Assembly (NCBI GenBank): GCA_030654075.1
Contig: JAURYB010000195.1
Span: 1-56,000 of the forward strand
From: Bacteroidales bacterium
Lineage (GTDB): Bacteria > Bacteroidota > Bacteroidia > Bacteroidales > UBA4417
DNA: 56,000 nt
Reading direction: 5' to 3'
The notes under the pieces were generated by a model. That model made no database searches. It saw only the letters and a program-made list of their open reading frames with translations, and was not told the DNA's origin. This document shows, piece after piece, positions 25,241-34,517 of this stretch. Each line of letters opens with the position of its first letter. Within the stretch, counting starts at the first letter, position 1. The position numbers and the translations under genes are program-made.

Positions 25241-26770
25241 TTACTCCCATTCAATAGTTGCTGGTGGTTTTGAACTTATATCGTAAACTACACGGTTAAT
25301 GCCTTTTACTTTATTAATAATTTCGCTCGAAATGGCTGAAAGAAATTCATATGGCAGATATGCCCAGTCAGCAGTCATGCCATCGGTTGAAGTTACAGCC
25401 CTGAGAGCAACTACGTTTTCGTAAGTACGCTCATCACCCATAACACCTACTGATTGCACAGGAAGCAGCATAGTACCGGCCTGCCATACTTTATTATACA
25501 AACCATGGCTCTTAAGCCCGTTTATAAAAATTGCGTCAGCTTCCTGCAAAATAGCTACTTTTTCAGGAGTAACATCACTCAATATCCGGATTCCCAAACC
25601 AGGACCGGGAAAAGGATGCCTGTTGAGGATATTGGGATCGATCAGCAATGTACTTCCAACGCGGCGGACTTCATCTTTGAAAAGGCTCTTGAGAGGTTCC
25701 ACCACTTTGAGTTTCATAAAATCGGGTAAACCGCCTACATTATGATGGCTCTTGATAGTAGCCGAAGGACCTTTCACCGAAACTGATTCAATAACATCAG
25801 GATAAATAGTGCCTTGAGCAAGCCATTTCACATCTTCGATCCTTTTGGCTTCAACATCAAAAACCTCAATAAAGGTCCGGCCAATAGCTTTACGCTTTGC
25901 TTCGGGTTCAGTAATTCCTTTAAGCGCATCCAGGAAACGCTTGCCGGCATCGACGCCTTTCACATTCAGACCCATATGTTCATAAGAGTCAAGAACAGAT
26001 TGAAATTCATCTTTGCGAAGTAAACCGTTGTCTACAAAAATACAGTACAACTGTTTTCCGATAGCTTTATGCAATAGCACGGCAGCAACTGAACTATCAA
26101 CACCTCCTGACAAGCCGAGTACAACCTTATCACTTCCAATCTGAGATTTTAATTCGGCCACTGTAGTCTCAACAAAAGCAAGTGGTGTCCAATCCTGGCT
26201 GCAGCCGCAGATGTCAACCATGAAATTGCGCAATAATACAGTACCATCAACTGTGTGATATACTTCCGGATGAAACTGGATTCCATAAGTAGGTTCACCT
26301 TCGATATAGAAACCTGCAACTTTTACATCAGGCGTGCTGGCTACAATTTTAAAGTTTTCAGGAATTTCAAGAATAGTATCACCATGGCTCATCCAAACCT
26401 GGCTCCCATCTGCCATTCCACGAACAAGTTCATTCTTATGATCAATAAATGAAAGGTTTGCACGTCCGTATTCCCTGATTTCAGAAGGAGCTATAATTCC
26501 GCCATCAATTTTGGAAAGATATTGAGCACCATAACAAACTCCAAGTAAAGGATATTGTCCCCTGATAGCTGACAAATCGGGCGCAGGTGAGTCTTCATCG
26601 CGTACCGAAAAAGGGCTGCCTGACAAAATAACGCCTTTGATATGGTCGCCAAGCGCAGGAATATGGTTAAACGGATGTATTTCGCAATATACATTAAGTT
26701 CGCGTATACGCCTGGCAATGAGTTGGGTGTATTGCGAACCGAAATCGAGGATGAGAATTGTTTCGTGCAT
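25241..26770 (-). CDS. guaA: GMP synthase (glutamine-hydrolysing)
   Basis: A 509-residue GuaA. The N-terminal class-I glutaminase has Cys79 in GVCYGAQYL and the His/Glu pair in [11 protein letters not shown]. The ATP-pyrophosphatase domain carries the PP-loop [12 protein letters not shown] (about 219-230). The C-terminal dimerisation domain ends in IEWE ([17 protein letters not shown]). It converts XMP, ATP and glutamine to GMP and is cytoplasmic. A perfect TATCTTTG lies only four bases before the start codon, so the mRNA may be leaderless or nearly so. No riboswitch was recognised upstream. Confidence 0.97.
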   Translation of the reverse strand: MHETILILDFGSQYTQLIARRIRELNVYCEIHPFNHIPALGDHIKGVILSGSPFSVRDEDSPAPDLSAIRGQYPLLGVCYGAQYLSKIDGGIIAPSEIREYGRANLSFIDHKNELVRGMADGSQVWMSHGDTILEIPENFKIVASTPDVKVAGFYIEGEPTYGIQFHPEVYHTVDGTVLLRNFMVDICGCSQDWTPLAFVETTVAELKSQIGSDKVVLGLSGGVDSSVAAVLLHKAIGKQLYCIFVDNGLLRKDEFQSVLDSYEHMGLNVKGVDAGKRFLDALKGITEPEAKRKAIGRTFIEVFDVEAKRIEDVKWLAQGTIYPDVIESVSVKGPSATIKSHHNVGGLPDFMKLKVVEPLKSLFKDEVRRVGSTLLIDPNILNRHPFPGPGLGIRILSDVTPEKVAILQEADAIFINGLKSHGLYNKVWQAGTMLLPVQSVGVMGDERTYENVVALRAVTSTDGMTADWAYLPYEFLSAISSEIINKVKGINRVVYDISSKPPATIEWE

Positions 26771-26774
26771 GGCA

Positions 26775-26782
26775 CAAAGATA
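26775..26782 (-). promoter_or_regulatory. -7 element of guaA
   Basis: A perfect TATCTTTG on the minus strand that ends four bases upstream of the ATG. With transcription starting 5-7 bases after the box, the 5' leader would be nearly absent. A TTTG stands 16 bases further upstream (26799-26802). Confidence 0.6.
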
Positions 26783-26919
26783 AAAAGAAAGTAGGAAGCA
26801 AAAGATGCAAACTGCACGTTTATAGAAATATCATGTGGCATGGAAATTGAACACGAATTGATTGTTTACAGTTTTTCAGGATTTTCTGTTTTTATTCTAA
26901 AAATTTCTCAATTTTCAGA

Positions 26920-27633
26920 TTAATCCTTTAACAGGAAACTGACCTCATTTCCCGGCTGAAATTCAACCGGCTCTTTTCCAGCTGCAAATAACCTCATAGA
27001 CCTGTTTCCTAATAAGTTCATATTGTTACCATCAACGTACAATGCAGTGGCCTCGCGCAATCCAACAACCAGAACATCAGTATTCAATGCCTGGAACTCA
27101 TTGATTCGTTGCTCGCGGGTTTCACCTCCGTGACCTTCCGGGTTTGCATCAAGGTAGTGTGGATTTATCTGGAAAGGAACCAGGTTTAACGTTTTGAAAG
27201 ATGATGGCTGAATAATAGGCATATCATTAGTTGTACATAATGTCGGGCACGCAACATTTGACCCGGCGCTCCAACCAATAAACGGAGTTCCGGAAAGAGA
27301 TTTCTCCCTTATGGCTGCCATAATACCCGTTTCGTGCATCATTTGAACCAGGCGGAACGTATTGCCACCACCTACTACAATGCATTCAGCTTTGCTGACT
27401 GATAAAACCGGATCATTAACTGTGTGAACAGATTCAACTTTGCATCCCCACATGCCGAAAACATCCTGCACCCTGGTTGTATAATCGTCCCAGTTTACTG
27501 TAACACCGGCATACGGCACAAACAGGCATGATTTTATGTTATTGCTTGTAATAAACTGCCTGAGAATTTCGCGTGGCCAGCCTAAGTATTCTTCGCCCTG
27601 GTTGGTCGAATTGCTTAATAATAAGAGTTGCAT
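26920..27633 (-). CDS. pepE: dipeptidase E (peptidase S51)
   Basis: A 237-residue S51 peptidase. The nucleophile elbow is GWSAGSN with S122. The later catalytic segment is INPHYLDANPEGHGGETREQRINEF, with the conserved His and acidic residue. The fold is a class-I glutaminase-like Rossmann fold. It hydrolyses dipeptides with an N-terminal aspartate (alpha-Asp-Xaa). It is cytoplasmic, with a TATCTTTG box 20 bases upstream. It follows a gap of 150 bases from guaA and is likely an independent transcript. Confidence 0.93.
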   Translation of the reverse strand: MQLLLLSNSTNQGEEYLGWPREILRQFITSNNIKSCLFVPYAGVTVNWDDYTTRVQDVFGMWGCKVESVHTVNDPVLSVSKAECIVVGGGNTFRLVQMMHETGIMAAIREKSLSGTPFIGWSAGSNVACPTLCTTNDMPIIQPSSFKTLNLVPFQINPHYLDANPEGHGGETREQRINEFQALNTDVLVVGLREATALYVDGNNMNLLGNRSMRLFAAGKEPVEFQPGNEVSFLLKD

Positions 27634-27653
27634 GGTGGATTGGATTTATGGGC

Positions 27654-27661
27654 CAAAGATA
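27654..27661 (-). promoter_or_regulatory. -7 element of pepE
   Basis: A perfect TATCTTTG on the minus strand, 20 bases before the start codon. No clear -33 motif. Confidence 0.6.
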
Positions 27662-27762
27662 TGAGTTTTGAGCGGATTTGGAATATGAGATTATTTAGTG
27701 GTCATTTAGTGGTCACTCAATTGTTGAAGGCTGAGTGCCTGGAGAAATTTGGATAATTGAGA

Positions 27763-27948
27763 GGTCATTCAATTGTTGAGGAATGAGGATTTAAAGTGTT
27801 TGAGTGATGTTAGTTGTCATTCAAGGTCATTCAATTGTTGAGGAATGAGAATTTAAAGTGTTTGAGTGATGTTAGTTGTCATTCATGGTCATTCAATTGT
27901 TGAGGAATGAGAATTTAAAGTGTTTGAGTGATGTTAGTTGTCATTCAA
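27763..27948. repeat. 62-bp tandem repeat, three copies
   Basis: Units begin at 27763, 27825 and 27887 with GGTCATTCAATTGTTGAGG and are almost identical over 62 bp. Degenerate partial copies occur before (27712) and after (27950). Each unit holds the small palindrome TCAATTGTTGA. The 421-bp gap from 27634 to 28054 is otherwise filled by the pepE promoter, a heptamer array and the EamA-gene promoter. Confidence 0.9.
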
Positions 27949-27971
27949 TAGTCGTTCGGTTGTTGATCTTA

Positions 27972-28027
27972 ACTTGCGACTTGGAATTTGGGATTTGTAA
28001 CCTGGGACTTGTAACTTTGAATTTCAG
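27972..28027. repeat. eight degenerate heptamers of ACTTG(T/G)A type
   Basis: Eight contiguous 7-bp units in exact register, ranging from ACTTGCG through ATTTGTA and ACCTGGG to ATTTCAG. The array ends exactly at the -7 box TACATTTG of the transporter gene. Confidence 0.85.
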
Positions 28028-28035
28028 TACATTTG
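28028..28035 (+). promoter_or_regulatory. -7 element of the EamA transporter gene
   Basis: TACATTTG fits TAnnTTTG and lies 19 bases before the start codon. The -33 region is inside the heptamer array (TTG at 28009-28011, 16 bases upstream). Confidence 0.5.
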
Positions 28036-28054
28036 CTGATTCTTAAAAACACTT

Positions 28055-28951
28055 ATGCAGAAAGGCGTTTACAATCGAGGGGCGATTATCATGCTGTGGA
28101 TCACTGCAGCAATCTGGGGCTTTGCTTTTGTAGCGCAACGTGCCGGAATGGAATTTATCGGACCGTTTACGTTTAACGGCATACGGTTTTTACTGGGTAG
28201 CGCATCATTGCTTCCGCTTATATTCTGGATGAAATATAAACAGAAGAGTCCATCGGCCAAGCAAAAGAATATTCTGAAAGGTGGACTATTGGCAGGAGTG
28301 GTCCTTTTTATAGGTGCATCGCTGCAGCAGGCAGGCATGGTTTATACAACCGCCGGGAAAGCCGGGTTTATAACAGGTTTTTATGTGATACTGGTTCCGC
28401 TGATCGGTATTTTTATCGGCCAGCATATTACGCGGATTTTATGGATGGGCGCTTTTATCGCCCTGGCTGGATTATATCTTCTCACTATTGATGGTCCTTT
28501 TGTGCTTCAATATGGTGATTCGCTGATTTTGTTGAGTGCATTTTTCTGGGCAATCCATGTGCAATTAATTAACAAACTTGTTGACTCACATGCCGCGCTG
28601 CCTCTTTCAGCATTTCAGTTTGCCATATGTGGAATACTGAGTCTTACAACAGCAATTATTTTTGAAACAATTACATTGCAAACTATTCTTCAGGCGACCT
28701 GGCCTTTGTTGTACGGAGGCCTGATGTCGGTTGGTATTGCTTATACCATGCAGGTTGTGGCCCAACAACATGTTCACCCGGCCTATGCTTCCATCATTTT
28801 AAGTTTTGAGACTGTTTTTGCTGTTATAGGAGGCTGGCTTCTGCTTAACGAAATACTGAGTTTACAGAACCTTGCGGGATGCTTATTGATGCTGGCCGGG
28901 ATGGTAGTGGTGCAGGTATGGGGAAGCAGGAGAAGACCAATAGAGAAATAA
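28055..28951 (+). CDS. EamA/DMT-family transporter
   Basis: A 298-residue membrane protein with ten helices in two EamA repeats (about 12-145 and 150-290). Features are AAIWGFAFVAQRAGMEFIGPFTFNGIRFLLG near the N terminus, and the second repeat QYGDSLILLSAFFWAIHVQLINKLV and AYTMQVVAQQHVHPAYASIILSFETVFAVIGGWLLL. Members export or import amino acids, nucleotides or drugs; the substrate cannot be given. It is convergent with the TPR gene, with eight bases between the stops. Confidence 0.88.
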   Translation: MQKGVYNRGAIIMLWITAAIWGFAFVAQRAGMEFIGPFTFNGIRFLLGSASLLPLIFWMKYKQKSPSAKQKNILKGGLLAGVVLFIGASLQQAGMVYTTAGKAGFITGFYVILVPLIGIFIGQHITRILWMGAFIALAGLYLLTIDGPFVLQYGDSLILLSAFFWAIHVQLINKLVDSHAALPLSAFQFAICGILSLTTAIIFETITLQTILQATWPLLYGGLMSVGIAYTMQVVAQQHVHPAYASIILSFETVFAVIGGWLLLNEILSLQNLAGCLLMLAGMVVVQVWGSRRRPIEK

Positions 28952-28959
28952 AACTTAAT

Positions 28960-30303
28960 CTATTTACTATGATTATTGCCCCTGAAAACCAACACCGAAA
29001 GGAACAATAATGACACCATCAGTAAAAACGCAATTATCCAATTGACCGTATTAGAGGCAACATGAGTATTTCGTATATCACTGAGTATTTTTTCCTTTCT
29101 GATGTTTGCAATTGAATCACTATATAATTCCATATATGTTTCAGCAAACAAGTCCTGCAAACTGTCGGCTGTTCTGAAATCATGAAGGATCGCATTGGCG
29201 TGAGCAAGATTTCTATAGTTTTCGAGAAGTTCGTACCTTGCATTTAAATTTACAGTTATCTGCAAACTTTTCGATAAATAGCCGACGGCTTTATCCATTT
29301 CGTTGAGCTCGATTAAATTCCGGCCTATAGCCGTCATAACGTTCGAAGCCTGTCGTACATTCCGGGTATCTTCATTTCGTTTCAATAGCTTCTGTAAAAT
29401 CTCTATTGATTTTGTATACTCTTTCTGTGAGGTAAATATTTCAGCCATTGTAGTCAGAGTTTTATCAATATTGAAAGCATCGTCTGATTCATTGCTCATT
29501 TCAAGAGCATGATTCAGGTATTTCATGGCGATTTCCGGCTTTCCCATACTCCAGTATGTGTAACCCAGGTTACTGTTAGCCATAATTTCCTGGTACTTAT
29601 CTTTAAGTTCAATAGCGAGATTAAGCGCTTTGGTAAAATCACGGATTGAATTTTCAAATTGCTTCAGATACGCATATTCAGCACCTCTATTGCTGTAACT
29701 TGCCAACAAACCAGGCTTATAGTTTTGCCGGCTATAAATCCGGATACATTCATTTGTTAAACCAAGCGCTTTTTTTACTTCGCCCCGATAAATATAAATA
29801 TCGGCAATATTTTCCTTCGTGGTTGCTACCCCGATTTCATCATTTAGTTTTGTATCTATAGTTATCGAACGGTAATAGAATTTCAAAGCTTCATCATATT
29901 TCCCGGTTTCCTGTGAGATTAAACCAAGATTATTGTAGCAGGCCGAAATGCCCTTTTCATCACCAATTTCAGAGAATACGCCTAGTGCTTCACTATAACA
30001 TAGAATTGCGGAGTCGGTGCTACCGATAAAAAACCAGCATACTCCTTCGTTTTTCCGGGCAAGAGCTTTGCCAGGAAGGTAATCAGCCTTAGCCGAAAGG
30101 TCAAATGCCTGCCTTGCAAAATCCAGGGCTTTATACCTGTCAGTTTTTCGGTATACTACTGATATTTCATTCATCAAATCTATTTTCTCATTGCCATCGA
30201 TGTTATGCATTCGTTCAATCAAAGGTGCTGCTTCGTCCTGAGCAATAAGCAACAGAGGATAAGCTATTATAAGAATAAAGAATATGATTTTCTTTGGAAA
30301 CAT
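28960..30303 (-). CDS. TPR membrane protein without an output domain
   Basis: A 447-residue exported protein. After the signal peptide (MFPKKIIFFILIIAYPLLLIAQ) come six or more TPR units (about 40-370, for example GISACYNNLGLISQETGKYDEALKFYYRS), then a membrane helix (about 417-438, NWIIAFLLMVSLLFLSVLVF) and only a short basic tail (RGNNHSK). This is the N-terminal half of Bacteroidetes TPR sensor proteins that normally continue into a histidine kinase or LuxR-type DNA-binding domain. Here the gene ends after the helix. It could be a truncated sensor or an adaptor for another receptor. Confidence 0.8.
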   Translation of the reverse strand: MFPKKIIFFILIIAYPLLLIAQDEAAPLIERMHNIDGNEKIDLMNEISVVYRKTDRYKALDFARQAFDLSAKADYLPGKALARKNEGVCWFFIGSTDSAILCYSEALGVFSEIGDEKGISACYNNLGLISQETGKYDEALKFYYRSITIDTKLNDEIGVATTKENIADIYIYRGEVKKALGLTNECIRIYSRQNYKPGLLASYSNRGAEYAYLKQFENSIRDFTKALNLAIELKDKYQEIMANSNLGYTYWSMGKPEIAMKYLNHALEMSNESDDAFNIDKTLTTMAEIFTSQKEYTKSIEILQKLLKRNEDTRNVRQASNVMTAIGRNLIELNEMDKAVGYLSKSLQITVNLNARYELLENYRNLAHANAILHDFRTADSLQDLFAETYMELYSDSIANIRKEKILSDIRNTHVASNTVNWIIAFLLMVSLLFLSVLVFRGNNHSK

Positions 30304-30332
30304 CTTTTAGTAATGTTGATTTATCAGCAGAA

Positions 30333-31247
30333 TCATTCAAGTACAAAATAATGCTGGATTTTATTGAACAAATCTTCATGAATTAAGGGAATCGACTTAA
30401 TCTGTTGAATCGACGTGTAACGACCCAGAATTACCCGCTGATCGACTATAGCTTTGGCTGTGTAGTAGTCCAGATAAGGGTGCTTTTTCAGTTCTTCTGT
30501 TCGTATGGTATTTATATTGATTTTTTTTATGCCACCCGAATTTACATCACATTTTGCTTCAATTTTATCAAATTTTTCCTGGTCAAACCCATACACTTCA
30601 AGCAGTTGATTTTTACTGTAAAACCCACCAAGCAAATTGCGGTATTTTAATATGCGCCTGGCAAAAGAAGGACCTATACCATATAATGTAAGCAATGTAA
30701 CTGAATCAGCAGTATTGAGATCAACCAGTACATTTTTCTTTATCTCCTTTATTTCAGGTTTTCGGTCCGTATATTCATTTTTTTGCTCAGGTATTGAAAT
30801 GTAGGGCTCAAGAATTTCATATTCGGAAGGTGAGATACAGAACATGCGTTTAAAATCTTCTTTTTTGTGAAACTTCCCACCTTTTGCCTCGTATTTTTTT
30901 ATCACTTTAATCTGCCAGTCCTTTAATCCCATCTTGCTCCATTGTTCTGATGGCAGCATGTTTGGGTTAAAAATGAATGGGGTGATTTTATTTTCAGCAA
31001 CCGATCGGTCCATTTGCTGAAAGTCGAGTCGGCGCGCTAAATCAGCCGAATCGGCTGCATTTTTCAGGCTTGCTTCAAATTGCTCTATTTCCCTGGCAAA
31101 TTGTAAAAATTCTTTCGAATTATCCTTGAAAGAGACTTTGATAATGTAGGGATATGCCAGTACTGCTATAATTATAGCTATAACCACAATTATACCATTG
31201 CGTTCACCCTTATTAAAATTAAAATAGTTCTTTAAATCATCCAGCAT
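30333..31247 (-). CDS. helix-hairpin-helix (ComEA-like) membrane protein
   Basis: From the ATG at 31247 the protein has 304 residues (MLDDLKNYFNFNKGERNGIIV). It has an N-terminal membrane helix (about 17-37), a helical stretch, and three HhH-type segments: FNPNMLPSEQWSKMGLKDWQIKVIKKYEAKGGKF (about 95-130), VDLNTADSVTLLTLYGIGPSFARRILKYRNLLGGF (about 175-210) and ININTIRTEELKKHPYLDYYTAKAIVDQR (about 240-275). Such proteins bind DNA without sequence preference. A role in DNA uptake or at the envelope is only inferred. The frame from 31289 is less likely. The stop lies 29 bases before the TPR gene. Confidence 0.8.
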   Translation of the reverse strand: MLDDLKNYFNFNKGERNGIIVVIAIIIAVLAYPYIIKVSFKDNSKEFLQFAREIEQFEASLKNAADSADLARRLDFQQMDRSVAENKITPFIFNPNMLPSEQWSKMGLKDWQIKVIKKYEAKGGKFHKKEDFKRMFCISPSEYEILEPYISIPEQKNEYTDRKPEIKEIKKNVLVDLNTADSVTLLTLYGIGPSFARRILKYRNLLGGFYSKNQLLEVYGFDQEKFDKIEAKCDVNSGGIKKININTIRTEELKKHPYLDYYTAKAIVDQRVILGRYTSIQQIKSIPLIHEDLFNKIQHYFVLE

Positions 31248-31344
31248 AAACAGATAGTATAAAATATACTGTAAATAAAACAATTCCAAGCAATTATAGT
31301 AAGAAGACTGTTACCGGTGAAAGGGATATTAAATCTGTATTTTC

Positions 31345-31486
31345 TGTTTGTATGGCACTTGACAAAAATCGTTATTCACTATTCACGCTTCGGCTGGCTT
31401 CGCACAGCCGCTGTCGCTCAGCGCATCGCTATTCACAATTCACTATTCTTATCCTCCTCGCAGGTAGAGACGCGAGCATCGCATCT
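31345..31486. repeat. mosaic of heptamers, GC-rich element and palindrome
   Basis: Heptamers of the ATTCACT type at 31373-31387 and 31429-31448 flank a GC-rich block (31388-31425) with CTTCGGCT and CGCTCAGC repeats. Then the near-palindrome GTAGAGACGCGAG...CGCATCTCTAC (31464-31490) follows. All are intergenic repeat families found elsewhere in the window, and the last overlaps the end of the APC gene's 3' flank. Confidence 0.7.
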
Positions 31487-32941
31487 CTACAATTCACTTT
31501 TTCCTCCAAAACGCTTCCAGATATAATAAACAGGCACGCCCATTATCACAATTATTAAACCCGGCCAGGTATAATTGGGTTTGTAAATCAACAAAACAAA
31601 CATTATCAATGAAGCAGCCGCCATATATATTACAGGGATAACCGGATAGCCAAAAGTCTTATACGGACGTTCTACGTCAGGTTGTTTCCGGCGGAGCGCA
31701 AATATGCCTGCAATTGTCAGCACATAAAAAATCAAAACTGCAAACACAACATAATCGAGCAGGTTCGAATAGGTTCCGGATAAACAAAGCAGGGAAGCCC
31801 ATACAGCCTGAAACTTAAGCCCGGCCGCAGGCACGGAATTTTTATTTAATGAAGCCGCGCTCTTAAAGAAAAGGTTATCCTTAGCCATAGCATAATAAAC
31901 CCTGGCTCCTGAAAGAATCAGACCATTGTTACAACCAAATGTTGATATAACAACAAATGCAGCCATCAGCAAGGCAGCCAAAGCGCCAAACAATCCAAAC
32001 ATCGAAGCAGATCCCAACCGGTCATTAGCCGCATATTGAATTCCTTTTTCAAAAACACCTGTTCCATCGGCTATTCCCCGAAGAGGAAGCGCATTCAGAT
32101 ATACGAAATTAGCCAGGATATAGAGTACTGTTACAAGTGTAACTCCTGTAACCAGGCTTAGCGGGATATTCCGTTTCGGATTTTTTACCTCCGCGGCGGC
32201 AAATGTGATATTATTCCAGGAATCGGATGAAAACAGCGATCCAACCATGGCTACTCCAATGGCAGCAATCAACGCCCAGCCACCTAACACTGAACCATCC
32301 ATTGCAACAGGCTTCCAGAAATAGCTTTTATTCATCGCCACTGCATCCGGATTTCCGGCAAAAAACAATCCAAGAATAATAAACCCAATCAATAAGGCTA
32401 CTTTCAGAAATGTAAAAACATTTTGTACCCATTTGCCATTCCGGATTCCCTGCAGATTGTTAAATGTCAGAACCAGGATCATTGTTATTGCTAACAGGTG
32501 AACTGTGCTGATTTTTAGTATTCCCAGATTGAGCAAAATATTAGTTTCGGAAAACCAGGGAACAAGCACACCGGCAAATTTGGCGAAAGCCATCGCAACA
32601 GCAGCAATAGTGCCGGTTTGAATTACGGTGAAAAATGTCCAGCCATAAAGAAATCCGGCCAAAGGATTGAACGCTTCGCGCAGATAAACATATTGCCCTC
32701 CTGCCTTTGGCATCATCGAAGCCAGTTCGCCATAACTAAGCGCGGCAAAAATGGTCATAATACCGGTGATAATCCAAACAATAAGCATCCAGCCCGGTGC
32801 ACCTACATTACGGGCTATATCGGCACTAACGATAAAGATCCCAGATCCTATCATTGATCCGGCCACCAGAGCAGTGGAGTCAATAAAACCAAGACTTTTC
32901 TTGAATTCAGTTTTTGTCAATCCCTCATCTATTCTCTCCAT
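31487..32941 (-). CDS. APC-family amino-acid permease (LAT/SteT-like)
   Basis: A 484-residue transporter with 12 helices. The first helix has the unwound GSMIGSGIF motif (about 29-37) typical of APC transporters. Further signatures are SYGELASMMPKAGGQYVYLREAFNPLAGFLYGW and FGCNNGLILSGARVYYAMAKDNLFF. Closest in style to serine/threonine exchangers and L-type amino-acid transporters. It is an inner-membrane protein; substrate unknown. It is cotranscribed with the APC gene upstream (45-base gap). Confidence 0.88.
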   Translation of the reverse strand: MERIDEGLTKTEFKKSLGFIDSTALVAGSMIGSGIFIVSADIARNVGAPGWMLIVWIITGIMTIFAALSYGELASMMPKAGGQYVYLREAFNPLAGFLYGWTFFTVIQTGTIAAVAMAFAKFAGVLVPWFSETNILLNLGILKISTVHLLAITMILVLTFNNLQGIRNGKWVQNVFTFLKVALLIGFIILGLFFAGNPDAVAMNKSYFWKPVAMDGSVLGGWALIAAIGVAMVGSLFSSDSWNNITFAAAEVKNPKRNIPLSLVTGVTLVTVLYILANFVYLNALPLRGIADGTGVFEKGIQYAANDRLGSASMFGLFGALAALLMAAFVVISTFGCNNGLILSGARVYYAMAKDNLFFKSAASLNKNSVPAAGLKFQAVWASLLCLSGTYSNLLDYVVFAVLIFYVLTIAGIFALRRKQPDVERPYKTFGYPVIPVIYMAAASLIMFVLLIYKPNYTWPGLIIVIMGVPVYYIWKRFGGKSEL

Positions 32942-32986
32942 ATAATGAATTTGCTATAAATAAATCATAGTTGTATCATAACAGAA

Positions 32987-34462
32987 TTAATCCTTATCAT
33001 GCCGTAATTTGCTATGTTTTACGCTGTAAGCAAAGTAGACAATAAAGCCCAAAGCCATCCATATGAATAACCGCGTCCAGTTTGCCCAGCCCAGTCCGAA
33101 AATCATTGCGCCACAAACCAAAATACCTAAAATAGGAACTAGAGGAACCAGTGGTGTTTTGAAGCCTCGTTTAAGTTCAGGGCTTTTAACCCGCATAATC
33201 CAAACGCCTGCTGAAACCAGTACAAATGCAAATAAGGTTCCTATACTCGTCATATCTCCTACAATATCCTGCGGAACAAAACAGGCAAATACCCCTACAA
33301 AGAGGAAGAACAAAAGATTGGATTTATAAGGTGTTCTGAATTTAGTATGCAACTCTGAAAATATCTTAGGGACCAAACCATCCCTGCTCATGGTGTAAAA
33401 AACACGTGACTGGCCGTATAACATAACCAGAATAACGGATGAAAACCCGGCCAATATCGCAACAGTTACAAGTTTTGCCAACCAGCCAAAACCAGTCATA
33501 TAAGTTTGAATGGCAAAAGTTACGGACGCTTCTTTTCCAACAGTTCGGAAATCATTCAATGAGGCGACACCCGTCAGAACATAGGAAAACAAGATATATA
33601 AAACGGTGCAGATAGCTAAAGAGCCCAGTATTCCAATCGGCAATGCCGTTTTAGGATTTTTAGTTTCCTGAGCTGCGGTAGAAACTGCATCAAACCCAAT
33701 AAACGCAAAGAATACAACTCCCGCAGCCCCTAATATTCCCATTATCCCGCCAAAATTATGAGGAACACCCTGGGAATCAACAAAAGTTGTTGCTTCAGGT
33801 ATAAATGGTGTATGATTAGCCGGATTAATAAATGACCATCCAAAGACAATAAACAAAATTACAATACTGACCTTAGCTATTACTATGATTGAATTTACCA
33901 GCGCCGATTCGCGGGCCCCGCGGATAAGCAAAACAGATAAAACAAAAACAATAAATAACGCGGGAATATTCATAATACCATGTTCACCCAGTGTACTGAC
34001 TTCAAAAGGGGAATGACTCCATTGGTAAGGGATGCGGGCATCAAAATAACCAAGCAGCTTATTCAAATATTCACTCCATGCTATACTAACCGTAGCAGCG
34101 CCTAATGCATATTCCAGGACTAAATCCCAACCGATTATCCAGGCTACTAATTCGCCCATAGTGGCATATGAATAAGTATATGCACTTCCTGCAACGGGAA
34201 TCATCGAAGCAAATTCAGCGTAGCAAAGCCCTGCAAAGGCACAACCTATACCTGCGACAATAAAACCGAGCGTTACGGAAGGTCCTGCATTATTGGCGGC
34301 AGCAGCAGCTGTACGAACAAATAAACCGGCTCCGATAATTGCGCCAATACCTAACGTTATTAAACTGAATGCTGTAAGAGTGCGCTTTAGACCATGCGAA
34401 CTGTCACTGACTTCTTCCATCAGTTGTTTCATTGGTTTAACAGCGAATAATTTGTTAGTCAT
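32987..34462 (-). CDS. cationic-amino-acid-transporter-type APC permease
   Basis: A 491-residue protein with 12 helices and the CAT-type signatures SLITLGIGAIIGAGLFVRTAAAA (about 31-53), CYAEFASMIPVAGSAYTYSYATMGELVAWIIGWDLVLEYALGAA and FFAFIGFDAVSTAAQETKNPKTALPIGILGSL. It resembles YfnA/CAT transporters of basic or broad neutral amino acids. It is the first of two APC genes in a row, so an operon for amino-acid uptake is likely. DUF2851 lies 55 bases upstream on the same strand and may be cotranscribed. Confidence 0.9.
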   Translation of the reverse strand: MTNKLFAVKPMKQLMEEVSDSSHGLKRTLTAFSLITLGIGAIIGAGLFVRTAAAAANNAGPSVTLGFIVAGIGCAFAGLCYAEFASMIPVAGSAYTYSYATMGELVAWIIGWDLVLEYALGAATVSIAWSEYLNKLLGYFDARIPYQWSHSPFEVSTLGEHGIMNIPALFIVFVLSVLLIRGARESALVNSIIVIAKVSIVILFIVFGWSFINPANHTPFIPEATTFVDSQGVPHNFGGIMGILGAAGVVFFAFIGFDAVSTAAQETKNPKTALPIGILGSLAICTVLYILFSYVLTGVASLNDFRTVGKEASVTFAIQTYMTGFGWLAKLVTVAILAGFSSVILVMLYGQSRVFYTMSRDGLVPKIFSELHTKFRTPYKSNLLFFLFVGVFACFVPQDIVGDMTSIGTLFAFVLVSAGVWIMRVKSPELKRGFKTPLVPLVPILGILVCGAMIFGLGWANWTRLFIWMALGFIVYFAYSVKHSKLRHDKD

Positions 34463-34517
34463 GAGAGATGGTTTGGAGTTATTTAATGATTAAACTAATT
34501 TGAAGCTACTAAATTTT

